A stretch of DNA of 44,410 nt from Akkermansiaceae bacterium (lineage in GTDB: Bacteria; Verrucomicrobiota; Verrucomicrobiia; Verrucomicrobiales; Akkermansiaceae), in NCBI GenBank assembly GCA_022424905.1, contig JAKMGP010000139.1:1-44410 (forward strand). Direction: 5' to 3'. Numbering within the stretch: position 1 is the stretch's first letter; each line of letters begins with the position of its first letter. Positions 34,987-42,960 of this stretch are shown here, in pieces. The translations under genes were made by a program, and so were the position numbers. The notes under the pieces were generated by a model, which worked only from the letters and a program-made list of their open reading frames with translations, searched no databases and was not told the DNA's origin.

Positions 34987-36138
34987 ATGTCTTCAAAAAC
35001 GAAACTCCTTTCTACCATCGCACTCCTCGTTTTCGCGCTGGCTGTCGCGGTCTTTTTTATTTTTCGTAATGACAATCCTACGAAAACCGTCCTCACCGCA
35101 GAGCAGCTCTCCCGCTTTGAGGAAGGCATGTTTTATCGGACAATAGTAACCTCAACAGTTCAGGGACAAGTCGAAGATAGAGATTGGGGTCTCGGAAAGA
35201 AAATCACTCTCATTCACGAAGGCGAGACCGATTTTGTTCGCGAAGTAAAATCCGTTACCCAGGATCATACCGAAGTAGTGGTCGGCTTAGAAATTCTCAC
35301 AGCCCGCGATCTTGAAGTAACACTGGCTCTTGATGACGTGAATCTGCATCTCCCACCGGCCGTCGGAATTCTAGGAAGAGGAGCACGCAAAATCTTACTT
35401 CCCGGCCCGGAAGGTATCGCAATCGACATCGCCACTGATCGCGCCGCGGAATGGTTAAGAAGCGACGTCAATCGCCAAAAAGTTCTCTCGCGGATTAATT
35501 TCGCCGTTAAAGGCATGACCGGACAGGGTCTCGAAGAACACCTTCTCGAAGCTAAGCTCCAACCCCTTGAAGCCTATGAAGGTCTTACAGCTGAATACAC
35601 CTATGAAGCCGGTGAAGGACTCGTTGATTTTCAAACTAAGGCCACCCTTTCTAAGGAGAAAGAAGATCGGGTCAAAAACTTTTCAGTCTACAGCGAAGCT
35701 TACCTTCTTCCTGATACTGATCCCAATGGTCCCGATGAATGGGATGTTGATGTCAAGACCATCGCCCACCTACTGGCGCCCAGTAACGACCTTGATGTCA
35801 GCGGCACCCTGACCTTGAAGCGCGACTCGACCTACGGCGATGAAACACGTCTAAAAATTGTAAAAGGTAAGGTTGTCTTTTCTGGCTCCACCGACAAAAA
35901 CCAAGTCCTCGGAACTTGGGCCGCGCGCGGCTCCCTTTATTACAACCTGAAGACTCATAGCATTGTCGAAGGCAACCTGACCGGAGAAGTCTCGCTCGAA
36001 AGAAAGAGTACTGACCACGTTCTCTTCGAGAAAACTTTTAAAACTAAACCCAGCTACCGCGTCATTATAAAAGGTTACGCTACTAAGGACCCTAACCAAG
36101 CCCGCAAAGAAATTACTGGCGAGAAAACAGAGCGATGA
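34987..36138 (+). CDS. Membrane-anchored protein, first gene of the ABC half-transporter operon
   Basis: A 383-residue protein with a single N-terminal helix (about 7-26, STIALLVFALAVAVFFIF) and a large extracytoplasmic domain. The domain is mostly beta, with repeated hydrophobic strands (ITLIHEGETDFVREVKSV, HTEVVVGLEILTARDLEVTL, LTGEVSLERKSTDHVLF) and a central NRQKVLSRINFAVKGMTG. No known catalytic motif or family is recognised. The stop overlaps the ABC gene start (ATGA), so it is coupled to the transporter and may be a substrate-handling or periplasmic accessory subunit. The 93-bp gap to divergent yrbL should hold its promoter. Confidence 0.75.
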   Translation: MSSKTKLLSTIALLVFALAVAVFFIFRNDNPTKTVLTAEQLSRFEEGMFYRTIVTSTVQGQVEDRDWGLGKKITLIHEGETDFVREVKSVTQDHTEVVVGLEILTARDLEVTLALDDVNLHLPPAVGILGRGARKILLPGPEGIAIDIATDRAAEWLRSDVNRQKVLSRINFAVKGMTGQGLEEHLLEAKLQPLEAYEGLTAEYTYEAGEGLVDFQTKATLSKEKEDRVKNFSVYSEAYLLPDTDPNGPDEWDVDVKTIAHLLAPSNDLDVSGTLTLKRDSTYGDETRLKIVKGKVVFSGSTDKNQVLGTWAARGSLYYNLKTHSIVEGNLTGEVSLERKSTDHVLFEKTFKTKPSYRVIIKGYATKDPNQARKEITGEKTER

Positions 36139-37805
36139 TTAAGGGCGCAATTGGTTTGCAAATTGAGGGACTCACGATTCGTCAGAAGGACCTTACCATT
36201 CTTGACCACCTTTCACTCCACTTCGAGGCTGGTTCGCTGACCGGGCTCATCGGACCAAGTGGAGCAGGAAAAACAACCTTACTTCGAACTCTTGGACTGC
36301 GCCCCCCCAGCAAAAAGAATAAAGATCTCGGAATCGTTTCCATCATTGCGGGAACCGAGGCGACCCGGATTTCTGGAGCCAATCACCAGTCTCTTCTTGA
36401 AATCCTATCCTATGTTCCTCAGCAAGATCTTTTCCCGGATTACGCCAAAGTCGGTGAGGTCCTTGAAGAAGCACTCATCTTCTCCGGTTACGATGCCAGT
36501 CCTCTTTCAATTCTAGGGTCTGTAAACCTTTCCAAGGATTTTCTTGGAAAGGCTGTTTCACAACTTTCCGGCGGAGAAAGGCGCCGTCTCTCCCTAGCCC
36601 GGGCCCTTTGCTCCGGGCCTCGCATTCTCCTACTTGATGAGCCCACAAGTGGCCTCGACCTACCGGTAGCCCACGAAGTGATGCAGCTTTTACGGGAGCT
36701 TTGTGATCGCCACAACCTAACCATCGTGGTCACCAGCCATCTGCCCGGAACACTCGCAGTTTGCGATCGTGTCCTCGTAATGGAGAAAGGGGGAAAGCTG
36801 AGAGCGGATTACCGAGATATTCCAACCTTGCTTACCACCACTGCTGAAGCGGATCTATTTGAAAAAAGCACCTCAATTACACCAATCAAATCTTTTGACT
36901 ATATCGACTCTACTGACTCCAGTCGTGATTGGTGGAACCTCCACCACTTCGGAGTGATATTCCGACGCTCCGCCCGCCAATCTTTCCGTGACTACGGAGC
37001 CGCGGGCGTCACCATCATCCTACCCATTTTTCTGGCCGGGCTAATCGTATTTGCGCAATCACTTCACGGAAACAACAGCCCACGCTTCATTAACTTCTTC
37101 CTTTCGATCGCAGCTCTATGGATTGGAATGTCGCTCACAATCCGGGAAATAATTTCAACCCGCGCGCTTTACGCGATTGATGAACTCAGCGGACTCGGGA
37201 AATTCTCTTTTTTCCATGCTAAATCCGCCTTTGCTACCTTAATCGTAATTTTTAGCACTCTCCTTCTTTGCATCTCAACTTGGTTCTTTGTGTCCCTTTT
37301 TAACATCGACCCAAACGCAGTGGAATCTTCGGACTGGTTCGATGCTCGTGACTTCATTTCGCACTTTTTTATACTAGGTATCGTCTGCTTCTCAGGAACT
37401 ATGATCGGTCTATTGCTTTCGACCCTAGCCCGCTCCGAGCGGGGCGCGGTTGCCATGATGCCTATCGTTCTCCTTCCCCATGTTCTTCTCAGTAAATACG
37501 CCACCGGCTTTGCGGGAGAAGCGAACGACGCGCGCCTTACCCATCCATTCCACAGTCTTGATTTGAATAAGATCGACTACTCCAGCTTCACCTTAATCGA
37601 ACAAGGAAATTTTTGGGCTAGTCTCTTCGCATCCACTCGACACGCCACCTCAGTTTTTGATCAACTCGGTTCCGCTCGATTTTCCTTCAGCCAGATTTTT
37701 GGACTGGATTTTTGGGCTTTAATCATTCTCGTCACTAGTCAGGCGCTTCTGACTCTCATCATCTTCTGCTATTCCGCAAACTCTGCCATCCGACGAATCA
37801 AATGA
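36135..37805 (+). CDS. ABCG-like half-transporter (ATPase fused to ABC-2-type permease)
   Basis: The 556-residue protein has an N-terminal ATPase (1-230): Walker A GPSGAGKTT (40-48), Q-loop PQQD (95-98), signature LSGGERRRLSLARAL (144-158), Walker B ILLLDEPTSGLD (164-175) and H-loop VTSHLP with His202. A linker (about 230-270) leads to about six membrane helices (from 285 to the end), with a long loop before the last, as in ABC-2/ABCG exporters. It likely works as a homodimer and exports an unknown lipid, peptide or small molecule. It overlaps membrane-anchored proteins on both sides by 4 bp, which points to a dedicated complex. Confidence 0.92.
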   Translation: MIKGAIGLQIEGLTIRQKDLTILDHLSLHFEAGSLTGLIGPSGAGKTTLLRTLGLRPPSKKNKDLGIVSIIAGTEATRISGANHQSLLEILSYVPQQDLFPDYAKVGEVLEEALIFSGYDASPLSILGSVNLSKDFLGKAVSQLSGGERRRLSLARALCSGPRILLLDEPTSGLDLPVAHEVMQLLRELCDRHNLTIVVTSHLPGTLAVCDRVLVMEKGGKLRADYRDIPTLLTTTAEADLFEKSTSITPIKSFDYIDSTDSSRDWWNLHHFGVIFRRSARQSFRDYGAAGVTIILPIFLAGLIVFAQSLHGNNSPRFINFFLSIAALWIGMSLTIREIISTRALYAIDELSGLGKFSFFHAKSAFATLIVIFSTLLLCISTWFFVSLFNIDPNAVESSDWFDARDFISHFFILGIVCFSGTMIGLLLSTLARSERGAVAMMPIVLLPHVLLSKYATGFAGEANDARLTHPFHSLDLNKIDYSSFTLIEQGNFWASLFASTRHATSVFDQLGSARFSFSQIFGLDFWALIILVTSQALLTLIIFCYSANSAIRRIK

Positions 37806-39019
37806 GCAAACTCGACCCCATCGATAATGGAGTCCGGCGCTTCCGACCGGGAGTAATGATGGCACTCTGCGTCTTCTTTTTAATCGGCAGCGCTGCTCTA
37901 GTCTTTCAAAAGGTTCAAAACAAGCAGAGTGATTCCAATCTACCCCTCCCAACTAGCAAAATCAGCAAAGAGATTGAGAGGGTCCGGGGTAACCAGGGTC
38001 CACCGCCCATCCGACCATCTATCCATCCACTCAAGGGAAAACACCGATTCTTTCTCGCTGATGGCTGTCTCTACCGCTATCAGGAACTCAGCTTTACCCG
38101 TAATTTTAGTAATCAACACAATCATCCCGGCGCGGTCATTCGCGAAGGTGATCCTTGCCTCTGGAAGCTCGTAGGAATCTCCGGAAAAGAAGATGTTTAT
38201 CAGATCTTTTGCGCCGACCCTAATTTTCCTGATCTTCACGAACACAACCTCACTTACACTCGTTTTCAGGAAGACGGTGTCCCCCAAAATGACCATAGTC
38301 CCTTTATTACTCTCCGTAAAGACGACTACTGCGAATGGCAGATCCGCAAAGCGGGACCCAAGGACCAATACGAAGTATATTGCCTCAGCGGAAACAGCCC
38401 ATTTAAAGACGCCAGTCTTGCTTGGACCGACAAGCAAGAGGATCTCTCTTCAGATTTACTCTCCGCCACCCTCGGAGAAAACGGCAATCCTTCTTGGTGG
38501 ATCCTCCCAAAAGGTGAAAGCCCAAAAATCCCGCGCCGATCTTCTCACATGATTGTCATGAATCGAGGTCGGATTATGCATCAAGACGAATCATTGGAAG
38601 ACTTTGAAAAACATGGCCCTGAAATCTTCCGTGTTCAAATCAAAACAGCCGACGATAAGTTTGTGAGAGCGGCGAAACCGCTTGATTATGTCCAGCTTGT
38701 AAAGGCGATTCGTAATTCTGATCCTATCGTCAACCACCCTGATTTTCCAGCACTCATTGAGATGAATCCTTTAGCTCTTCTCGAGGGAGAGATTTCACTG
38801 AAACGTAAAGATCCAATGTTCCCCTTTATCGTTCCGCTCAAAGTGGCGCTCTACCCACATCTCATCCAAGAAATTAAGATGGAAAATACAAAATTTTGGA
38901 AAAACGATTGGGAAATCCTTGAGGACTTTCAAAGCCACCTCGACGAATCTGATATTGCCGACGGTCGCGTCTATCAAGGCACTAGGTTCACCTACATATT
39001 TATTTCATGGGATCCATGA
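37802..39019 (+). CDS. Membrane-anchored protein with tandem Cys/Trp repeats
   Basis: The 405-residue protein has one N-terminal helix (about 17-35) and a Pro-rich linker. The core holds two clear repeats and a weaker third: C119-L-W...YQIFC137 and C177-E-W...YEVYC194, then a SWWILP segment (231-236) without the cysteines. The repeats are about 58 residues apart and look like beta-trefoil-type units with an intrachain disulfide in each, suiting an oxidising compartment outside the cytoplasm. A C-terminal mixed domain (250-405) has no known motif. It overlaps the ABC gene and likely works with it. Family unknown. Confidence 0.72.
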   Translation: MSKLDPIDNGVRRFRPGVMMALCVFFLIGSAALVFQKVQNKQSDSNLPLPTSKISKEIERVRGNQGPPPIRPSIHPLKGKHRFFLADGCLYRYQELSFTRNFSNQHNHPGAVIREGDPCLWKLVGISGKEDVYQIFCADPNFPDLHEHNLTYTRFQEDGVPQNDHSPFITLRKDDYCEWQIRKAGPKDQYEVYCLSGNSPFKDASLAWTDKQEDLSSDLLSATLGENGNPSWWILPKGESPKIPRRSSHMIVMNRGRIMHQDESLEDFEKHGPEIFRVQIKTADDKFVRAAKPLDYVQLVKAIRNSDPIVNHPDFPALIEMNPLALLEGEISLKRKDPMFPFIVPLKVALYPHLIQEIKMENTKFWKNDWEILEDFQSHLDESDIADGRVYQGTRFTYIFISWDP

Positions 39020-39081
39020 AGCCCCTTGCGAGAAAAGCGTAGAAGAGGACCTAAACAAACCAAGATAAGCAGATTAGCGAG

Positions 39082-40302
39082 ATGGAACCTAAATTGACCA
39101 AATATTGGTTCGCGATCTACGTGCTCGCGGCCCTATTGACACTTGGCGGTTTTTTGAATCTTGGCATCTATTTTGGACCATTGTTAGAGGCATGGTTATT
39201 GGCAAAACTTGTTCCAGAAGTTTGGCACCCGGCAGTCGATGACCTCATTCATCGGCTTTTCTTTGAAGAATTTCGGGCATTCCTTGTCACGACCGGTTTT
39301 GGGCTAGGAATCATCATTGTTGGAATGGCTCTCTTTCCCCTGAAAGAAAAACTCTCGACGATTTATGAAGGAGAACGGTTTCCCGAACTCGAAAAACAAC
39401 GCCCCCACCCCCTCTGGCGTCAGGGTTTGGAGGAGGTAAAGCTAGCTTTTCTCTATCTTCTACTACAAGGAATGAGCTTCTTTCTAGCCGTCCAAGGCTA
39501 TCCTTTTTTAGCGGCACTTGGTGGGTCTCTCTCAATCGTCTACCTAGTGACCGCGATGGCCTTGGACCATTGTTCACCATTTTTTCAGCGCCGTAATCAA
39601 AAGATCCATGGCATTATCTGGATCCTTCTGCGGCACGCCCCCCTACGCACTACTTTACTTGGTCTTATCTGCATCGGTCCCGTCATTATTCTCGAGCGTC
39701 ACCTTTCAGCGTCACTCGAACCAACAGTCGCGATCGCTATTCTCGTCTTAAGCGAAGTTCTTGGGATGGCCTGCGCAACCCTTCTTGGGTGTCATCTCGG
39801 TTCGGCTCTCTTGAAAAAAGAAACTATCCTTCCCAGCCAACATCCTCCGAAATTGTGGACCTTTTCCTACCGGGTTACGATTTTTATTCTCACCATTTGG
39901 CTTGGAGTATTTTTTAGCTGGTGGGGAAACGGCGTGTACACTCATTACCAAATCATGAGATGCCAATACCAACCTCTCTGGAAAAGGACCGAATTCAAGA
40001 TTCGAGGAACCAAAGCTCTGGTAACCCTTCCACTACGAATTCAAAATAAATCGTCCAAACCCCTCGACGTTGGCAAACTCCAAATTGAGATGGACGGCGA
40101 AGGCATCCTCGACGGAGAGGTCATCCTCGACGGATCAACCATCCAGACTGGTGAGACCTCTATTATCTTGTTGAATTTTGAAGCTCAGCTCACTGAGGAA
40201 GCGCTTTCAGATCTTCCTCGCTTTCTCGAAGCGGAATATTCTGCACATTTGAACTTTGAGCCACCTCTCTCTACGCCTATCGCTCTGAAACTTTTTCCGT
40301 AA
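39082..40302 (+). CDS. Polytopic membrane protein with C-terminal beta domain
   Basis: A 406-residue protein with about seven hydrophobic helices in residues 10-285, including LAFLYLLLQGMSFFLAVQGY and LVTTGFGLGIIIVGMALF. The first 220 residues loosely recall the EI24/CysZ-like membrane proteins, and the soluble C-terminus (about 300-406; VTLPLRIQNKSSKPLDVGKL) resembles an LEA14-like beta-sandwich. Both comparisons are by eye and tentative. It lies 62 bp downstream of the Cys/Trp-repeat gene on the same strand, probably the last gene of the transporter cluster. No terminator was seen after it. Confidence 0.7.
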   Translation: MEPKLTKYWFAIYVLAALLTLGGFLNLGIYFGPLLEAWLLAKLVPEVWHPAVDDLIHRLFFEEFRAFLVTTGFGLGIIIVGMALFPLKEKLSTIYEGERFPELEKQRPHPLWRQGLEEVKLAFLYLLLQGMSFFLAVQGYPFLAALGGSLSIVYLVTAMALDHCSPFFQRRNQKIHGIIWILLRHAPLRTTLLGLICIGPVIILERHLSASLEPTVAIAILVLSEVLGMACATLLGCHLGSALLKKETILPSQHPPKLWTFSYRVTIFILTIWLGVFFSWWGNGVYTHYQIMRCQYQPLWKRTEFKIRGTKALVTLPLRIQNKSSKPLDVGKLQIEMDGEGILDGEVILDGSTIQTGETSIILLNFEAQLTEEALSDLPRFLEAEYSAHLNFEPPLSTPIALKLFP

Positions 40303-40444
40303 AACGAACTAGCTTATTGGAACTAGACCCACTCATTTAGGGCATTGAGCGCGAATCTACCAGAACCATCAGCGATCAGCCAAAAATGTGCAAGGATCAG
40401 GAGGCGAACTTCATAGAAAGGGCCTCATAACACCACCCAAGCAA

Positions 40445-40461
40445 ATTTAGACCGTCTAAAT
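40445..40461. promoter_or_regulatory. 17-bp perfect palindrome (ATTTAGAC-C-GTCTAAAT)
   Basis: Two 8-bp half-sites flank one central base, about 100 bp upstream of the acidic protein gene in an otherwise featureless 260-bp gap (40303-40562). The symmetry and AT-rich arms suit a dimeric repressor or activator site. No T-run follows, so it is not a terminator. Confidence 0.5.
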
Positions 40462-40562
40462 CATGAAGATTAGCCATCCAAAAGGACCAGACCGTTGAAC
40501 TGATTTGGCCATTCATAAAAAATTTTCTTTTTCCACAAGAAATCCAATTTTAGCGTTTCAGC

Positions 40563-40973
40563 ATGTCCAGCGGAATTAGCATCGTTTGCGAGCCCGAAAT
40601 TGAAGACCTTGAAGGTTATTTTGAGGAATTGGCAGCAGTTTATGAACAACTGGCTGGCCTTCTGAAAGAGGAGGGAGTCGACATCCTCCCCTACCTTTTT
40701 TGTCCAGACAGCGATCTTTCCGAAGAAGAAGCTGACGCTGCGGGGTATAGCAACGAAGACAAAGCGGTCATGAAAGTCATTGTGACCGAAGATTTCCATG
40801 ACGCCGACGAAGTTTACGATGACATTAATACGGCGGCAGATCTAATCCGCGCGATGGATGATGAGATTTTTGAGAATGGTAAAGAGGCTCTTCTCCAAGA
40901 TCTCGAAAGCCTCGCCGAAACACTCGAGATTCCTGTCGAAGAGAAAGTCACCGTGCAACTTCTCCGAGCGTAA
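40563..40973 (+). CDS. Acidic hypothetical protein
   Basis: A 136-residue soluble protein of very acidic composition (many Asp and Glu). Segments include EPEIEDLEGYFEELAAVYEQ, GVDILPYLFCPDSDLSEEE and VTEDFHDADEVYDDINTAA. It is probably alpha-helical, with no signal peptide and no recognised motif. It stands alone, with a palindrome in its upstream gap and a good terminator after it. Function unknown. Confidence 0.75.
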   Translation: MSSGISIVCEPEIEDLEGYFEELAAVYEQLAGLLKEEGVDILPYLFCPDSDLSEEEADAAGYSNEDKAVMKVIVTEDFHDADEVYDDINTAADLIRAMDDEIFENGKEALLQDLESLAETLEIPVEEKVTVQLLRA

Positions 40974-41007
40974 GTGGAGCAAACAAACAGATTCCAAAAT
41001 AAAAAAA

Positions 41008-41040
41008 CCGGACAATCTCAAAACTGTCCGGCTTTCTTTT
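41008..41040. terminator. Bidirectional rho-independent terminator
   Basis: CCGGACA (41008-41014) pairs with TGTCCGG (41025-41031) around a 10-nt loop. On the plus strand it is followed by CTTTCTTTT; on the minus strand it is followed by a T-run made by the seven A residues at 41001-41007. It lies between the convergent acidic-protein and barrel-protein genes and can serve both. Confidence 0.88.
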
Positions 41041-41059
41041 GAGAAATTAGGTCGTTCGC

Positions 41060-41638
41060 CTAAAAACGAAAACCAATCGAAAGATCATAAGCAGTAGTAT
41101 CTTCGACCACAAACTGGTCAGTCAGGAGCGCAAAGTCTTCTCTCCAAAGATGCCTGATACCAACCTGCGCAAAGAAACTCTTCCCAAGCTTAGCTCGGAA
41201 TCCCGCAAACGCCTGTCCTACAAAATTTCTATCGGAGTCAACCGAGAAATCAAAAGCATCATCTAAGCTAACGCGTTCAATACCGCCTCCAACTCCAGCG
41301 TAAAAAGAAATAGAACTACTTAATTTAGCTTCTAATTCGTAATTCAGTGTGAAGTTCGTAAAACTAATTTCTCCATTCTCGTAATACGGGACTCCTGCAA
41401 GATCTAGAAATTCGAGTTCGGCATCATCTGAATGGCCTAGAAATTCGAGGGATAGCGTATGAGAAACGGCATCGTCCTCGTAAACAGTTCCTCTAAGTTG
41501 CAGAAATCCATAACCTTTATCAGGGTCTTCCATAAATCCCCCACCAAGCATGATCCCTCCATTTATTCCAGCGAACTGAGCTTCGGAAACGGCAGTAAGC
41601 CCAACGATTCCCACGATTGTCATTAATGTTTTTTTCAT
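41060..41638 (-). CDS. Small outer-membrane beta-barrel protein
   Basis: A 192-residue protein with a signal peptide (1-20, ending VSEAQ) and alternating hydrophobic/polar strands: GYGFLQLRGTV, SHTLSLEFLG, ISFTNFTLNYELEAKL, SISFYAGVGGGIERV, NFVGQAFAGFRAKLG, SFFAQVGIRHLWR, and a terminal AYDLSIGFRF ending in Phe, the usual signal for the Bam machine. It resembles eight-strand OmpA/opacity-type barrels. It lies 18 bp downstream of the lipoprotein gene on the same strand and is probably cotranscribed with it. Ligand or function unknown. Confidence 0.85.
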   Translation of the reverse strand: MKKTLMTIVGIVGLTAVSEAQFAGINGGIMLGGGFMEDPDKGYGFLQLRGTVYEDDAVSHTLSLEFLGHSDDAELEFLDLAGVPYYENGEISFTNFTLNYELEAKLSSSISFYAGVGGGIERVSLDDAFDFSVDSDRNFVGQAFAGFRAKLGKSFFAQVGIRHLWREDFALLTDQFVVEDTTAYDLSIGFRF

Positions 41639-41656
41639 AATTTATTAAGAGTTTCT

Positions 41657-42226
41657 TTAGTCTTTCGTCTCATACGAGGATGCCCGAACTGATGTTGGTT
41701 GTGACGATCTATCATTGTGTCCCCAATCATTCTGGTCATCATCCCAAAATTCTTGATCAACTCCCACCCCCACTCCAATCACTGGAGCGGCACCCATCAA
41801 ATTTGAATTTAAAGTAACATGTTTTGGGACCAACTCCTTATAACGGTCACGATAAGACTCTGAGGCATCCTTGACTGTATGGATCGTGAATCCATTTTGG
41901 CTTTTGAAATTCGGAATTAAGGCGCCATTTTCAGCATAGATTTTTGTCTGATTGACTCCTCTCTTAAAACCAACAAGTGCTCCTCCAGCCTCAACAAAAT
42001 AGCGGCTCCTCGAGCTATAAAAAACCTCCAGAGTGCTCCCCTTGGTGATCAAAATATCACTTCCCTTCACGGTCTTACGGACCGTCTTCCCTGAAGGGAC
42101 CGTCAAATCTGCGCTTACAGTCCGAGAGCCAGAACAACTCGCAAAAAGCAAAACAGCTCCAGCAAGGAGGACAAGACGCGGAACGGACACGCTAATTAAA
42201 ACGAGAAAACCTGAATTTTTATTCAT
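41657..42226 (-). CDS. Putative lipoprotein paired with the barrel protein
   Basis: The 189-residue product has an N-terminal lipoprotein signal (about 1-32; LLAGAVLLFASC), where the Cys of FASC would be lipidated. The mature protein begins with a beta-rich region (SADLTVPSGKTVRKTV, KGSDILITKGSTLEVFYS, RGVNQTKIYAENGAL) that looks like a short beta-helix, and it ends in a disordered Asp/Ser-rich tail. The ATG at 42226 puts the signal at the N-terminus; upstream in-frame Mets to 42328 would bury it. With the barrel gene 18 bp away it may form an outer-membrane pair. Function unknown. Confidence 0.78.
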   Translation of the reverse strand: MNKNSGFLVLISVSVPRLVLLAGAVLLFASCSGSRTVSADLTVPSGKTVRKTVKGSDILITKGSTLEVFYSSRSRYFVEAGGALVGFKRGVNQTKIYAENGALIPNFKSQNGFTIHTVKDASESYRDRYKELVPKHVTLNSNLMGAAPVIGVGVGVDQEFWDDDQNDWGHNDRSSQPTSVRASSYETKD

Positions 42227-42318
42227 GCGATATATCAAATTACGATTTTTCCATAGTCTAATTTGAAGACAAGCTTTTTTCATGGTATCTATCAATTTAA
42301 AATCCCCCATGCTGAGAT

Positions 42319-42960
42319 TTATAAGCAAGATTGAATTGCCGACGGATCAGTATAGTCATCAAATCGCAAATCAGTTTCAATCCTCGGTCCAATTCCAATT
42401 AACTTCCAGTTGAGATTGCGACTCGCCGCGATATCCCATAATGCATCCCCAAAGTAGATCACTTCCGAGAAACGTGCTTGATGAAAGCGTGCAGCCCGAT
42501 CAAGCGCCTGAAGCATAATATGCTCTTGAACAACAGCATCCGAGGAGCTCGCAAGAGGAATGTCGGCGATTTCAAAACCCGCTGTCTCTAATTTATAACG
42601 CGCGGACGCTTCGTGGGCCCCAGTAGCAAGAGCAACCGCATAATCCGGCGACTCAACGAGAGCGCTGAAAAAATCAATCGCTCCCGGGATCGCTTGAAAC
42701 ATCGATTTTGGCTGTTCTCGGAGACCATTTACAAGGTGTGCGTGAAACGCTTTGGTGAGCGCCCCACTCATCGGTCGATCGCAGTAGCGCTGGGAAATTT
42801 CCTGAGCTATTCCGCTATCGGTCACAAATTGATATTGTGACCAGTCGGTCTCAAAGCGTTCCACCCCTAAAACCTCGCGGACGGACTGAATAAAGCATTC
42901 GGAATCAATCGCGTTTGTTTGCGTAAGAGTTCCTTCAATATCAAAGATTACAACTTTCAT
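42319..42960 (-). CDS. HAD-superfamily hydrolase with DxE motif
   Basis: A 213-residue phosphatase-like protein of the haloacid dehalogenase superfamily. Motif I is FDIEGTLT, with nucleophile Asp7 and Glu9 in place of the usual second Asp. Motif II is LATG (Thr113), a Lys at 123 may be motif III, and motif IV is YFGDALWD (Asp172/Asp176). A helical cap lies between about 15 and 85. The pattern resembles phosphoglycolate phosphatase-like proteins; DxE motif I occurs in some HAD enzymes such as enolase-phosphatase MtnC. The substrate is unknown. The start shares one base with the upstream VWA-gene stop (TAATG), so they are coupled. Confidence 0.86.
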   Translation of the reverse strand: MKVVIFDIEGTLTQTNAIDSECFIQSVREVLGVERFETDWSQYQFVTDSGIAQEISQRYCDRPMSGALTKAFHAHLVNGLREQPKSMFQAIPGAIDFFSALVESPDYAVALATGAHEASARYKLETAGFEIADIPLASSSDAVVQEHIMLQALDRAARFHQARFSEVIYFGDALWDIAASRNLNWKLIGIGPRIETDLRFDDYTDPSAIQSCL

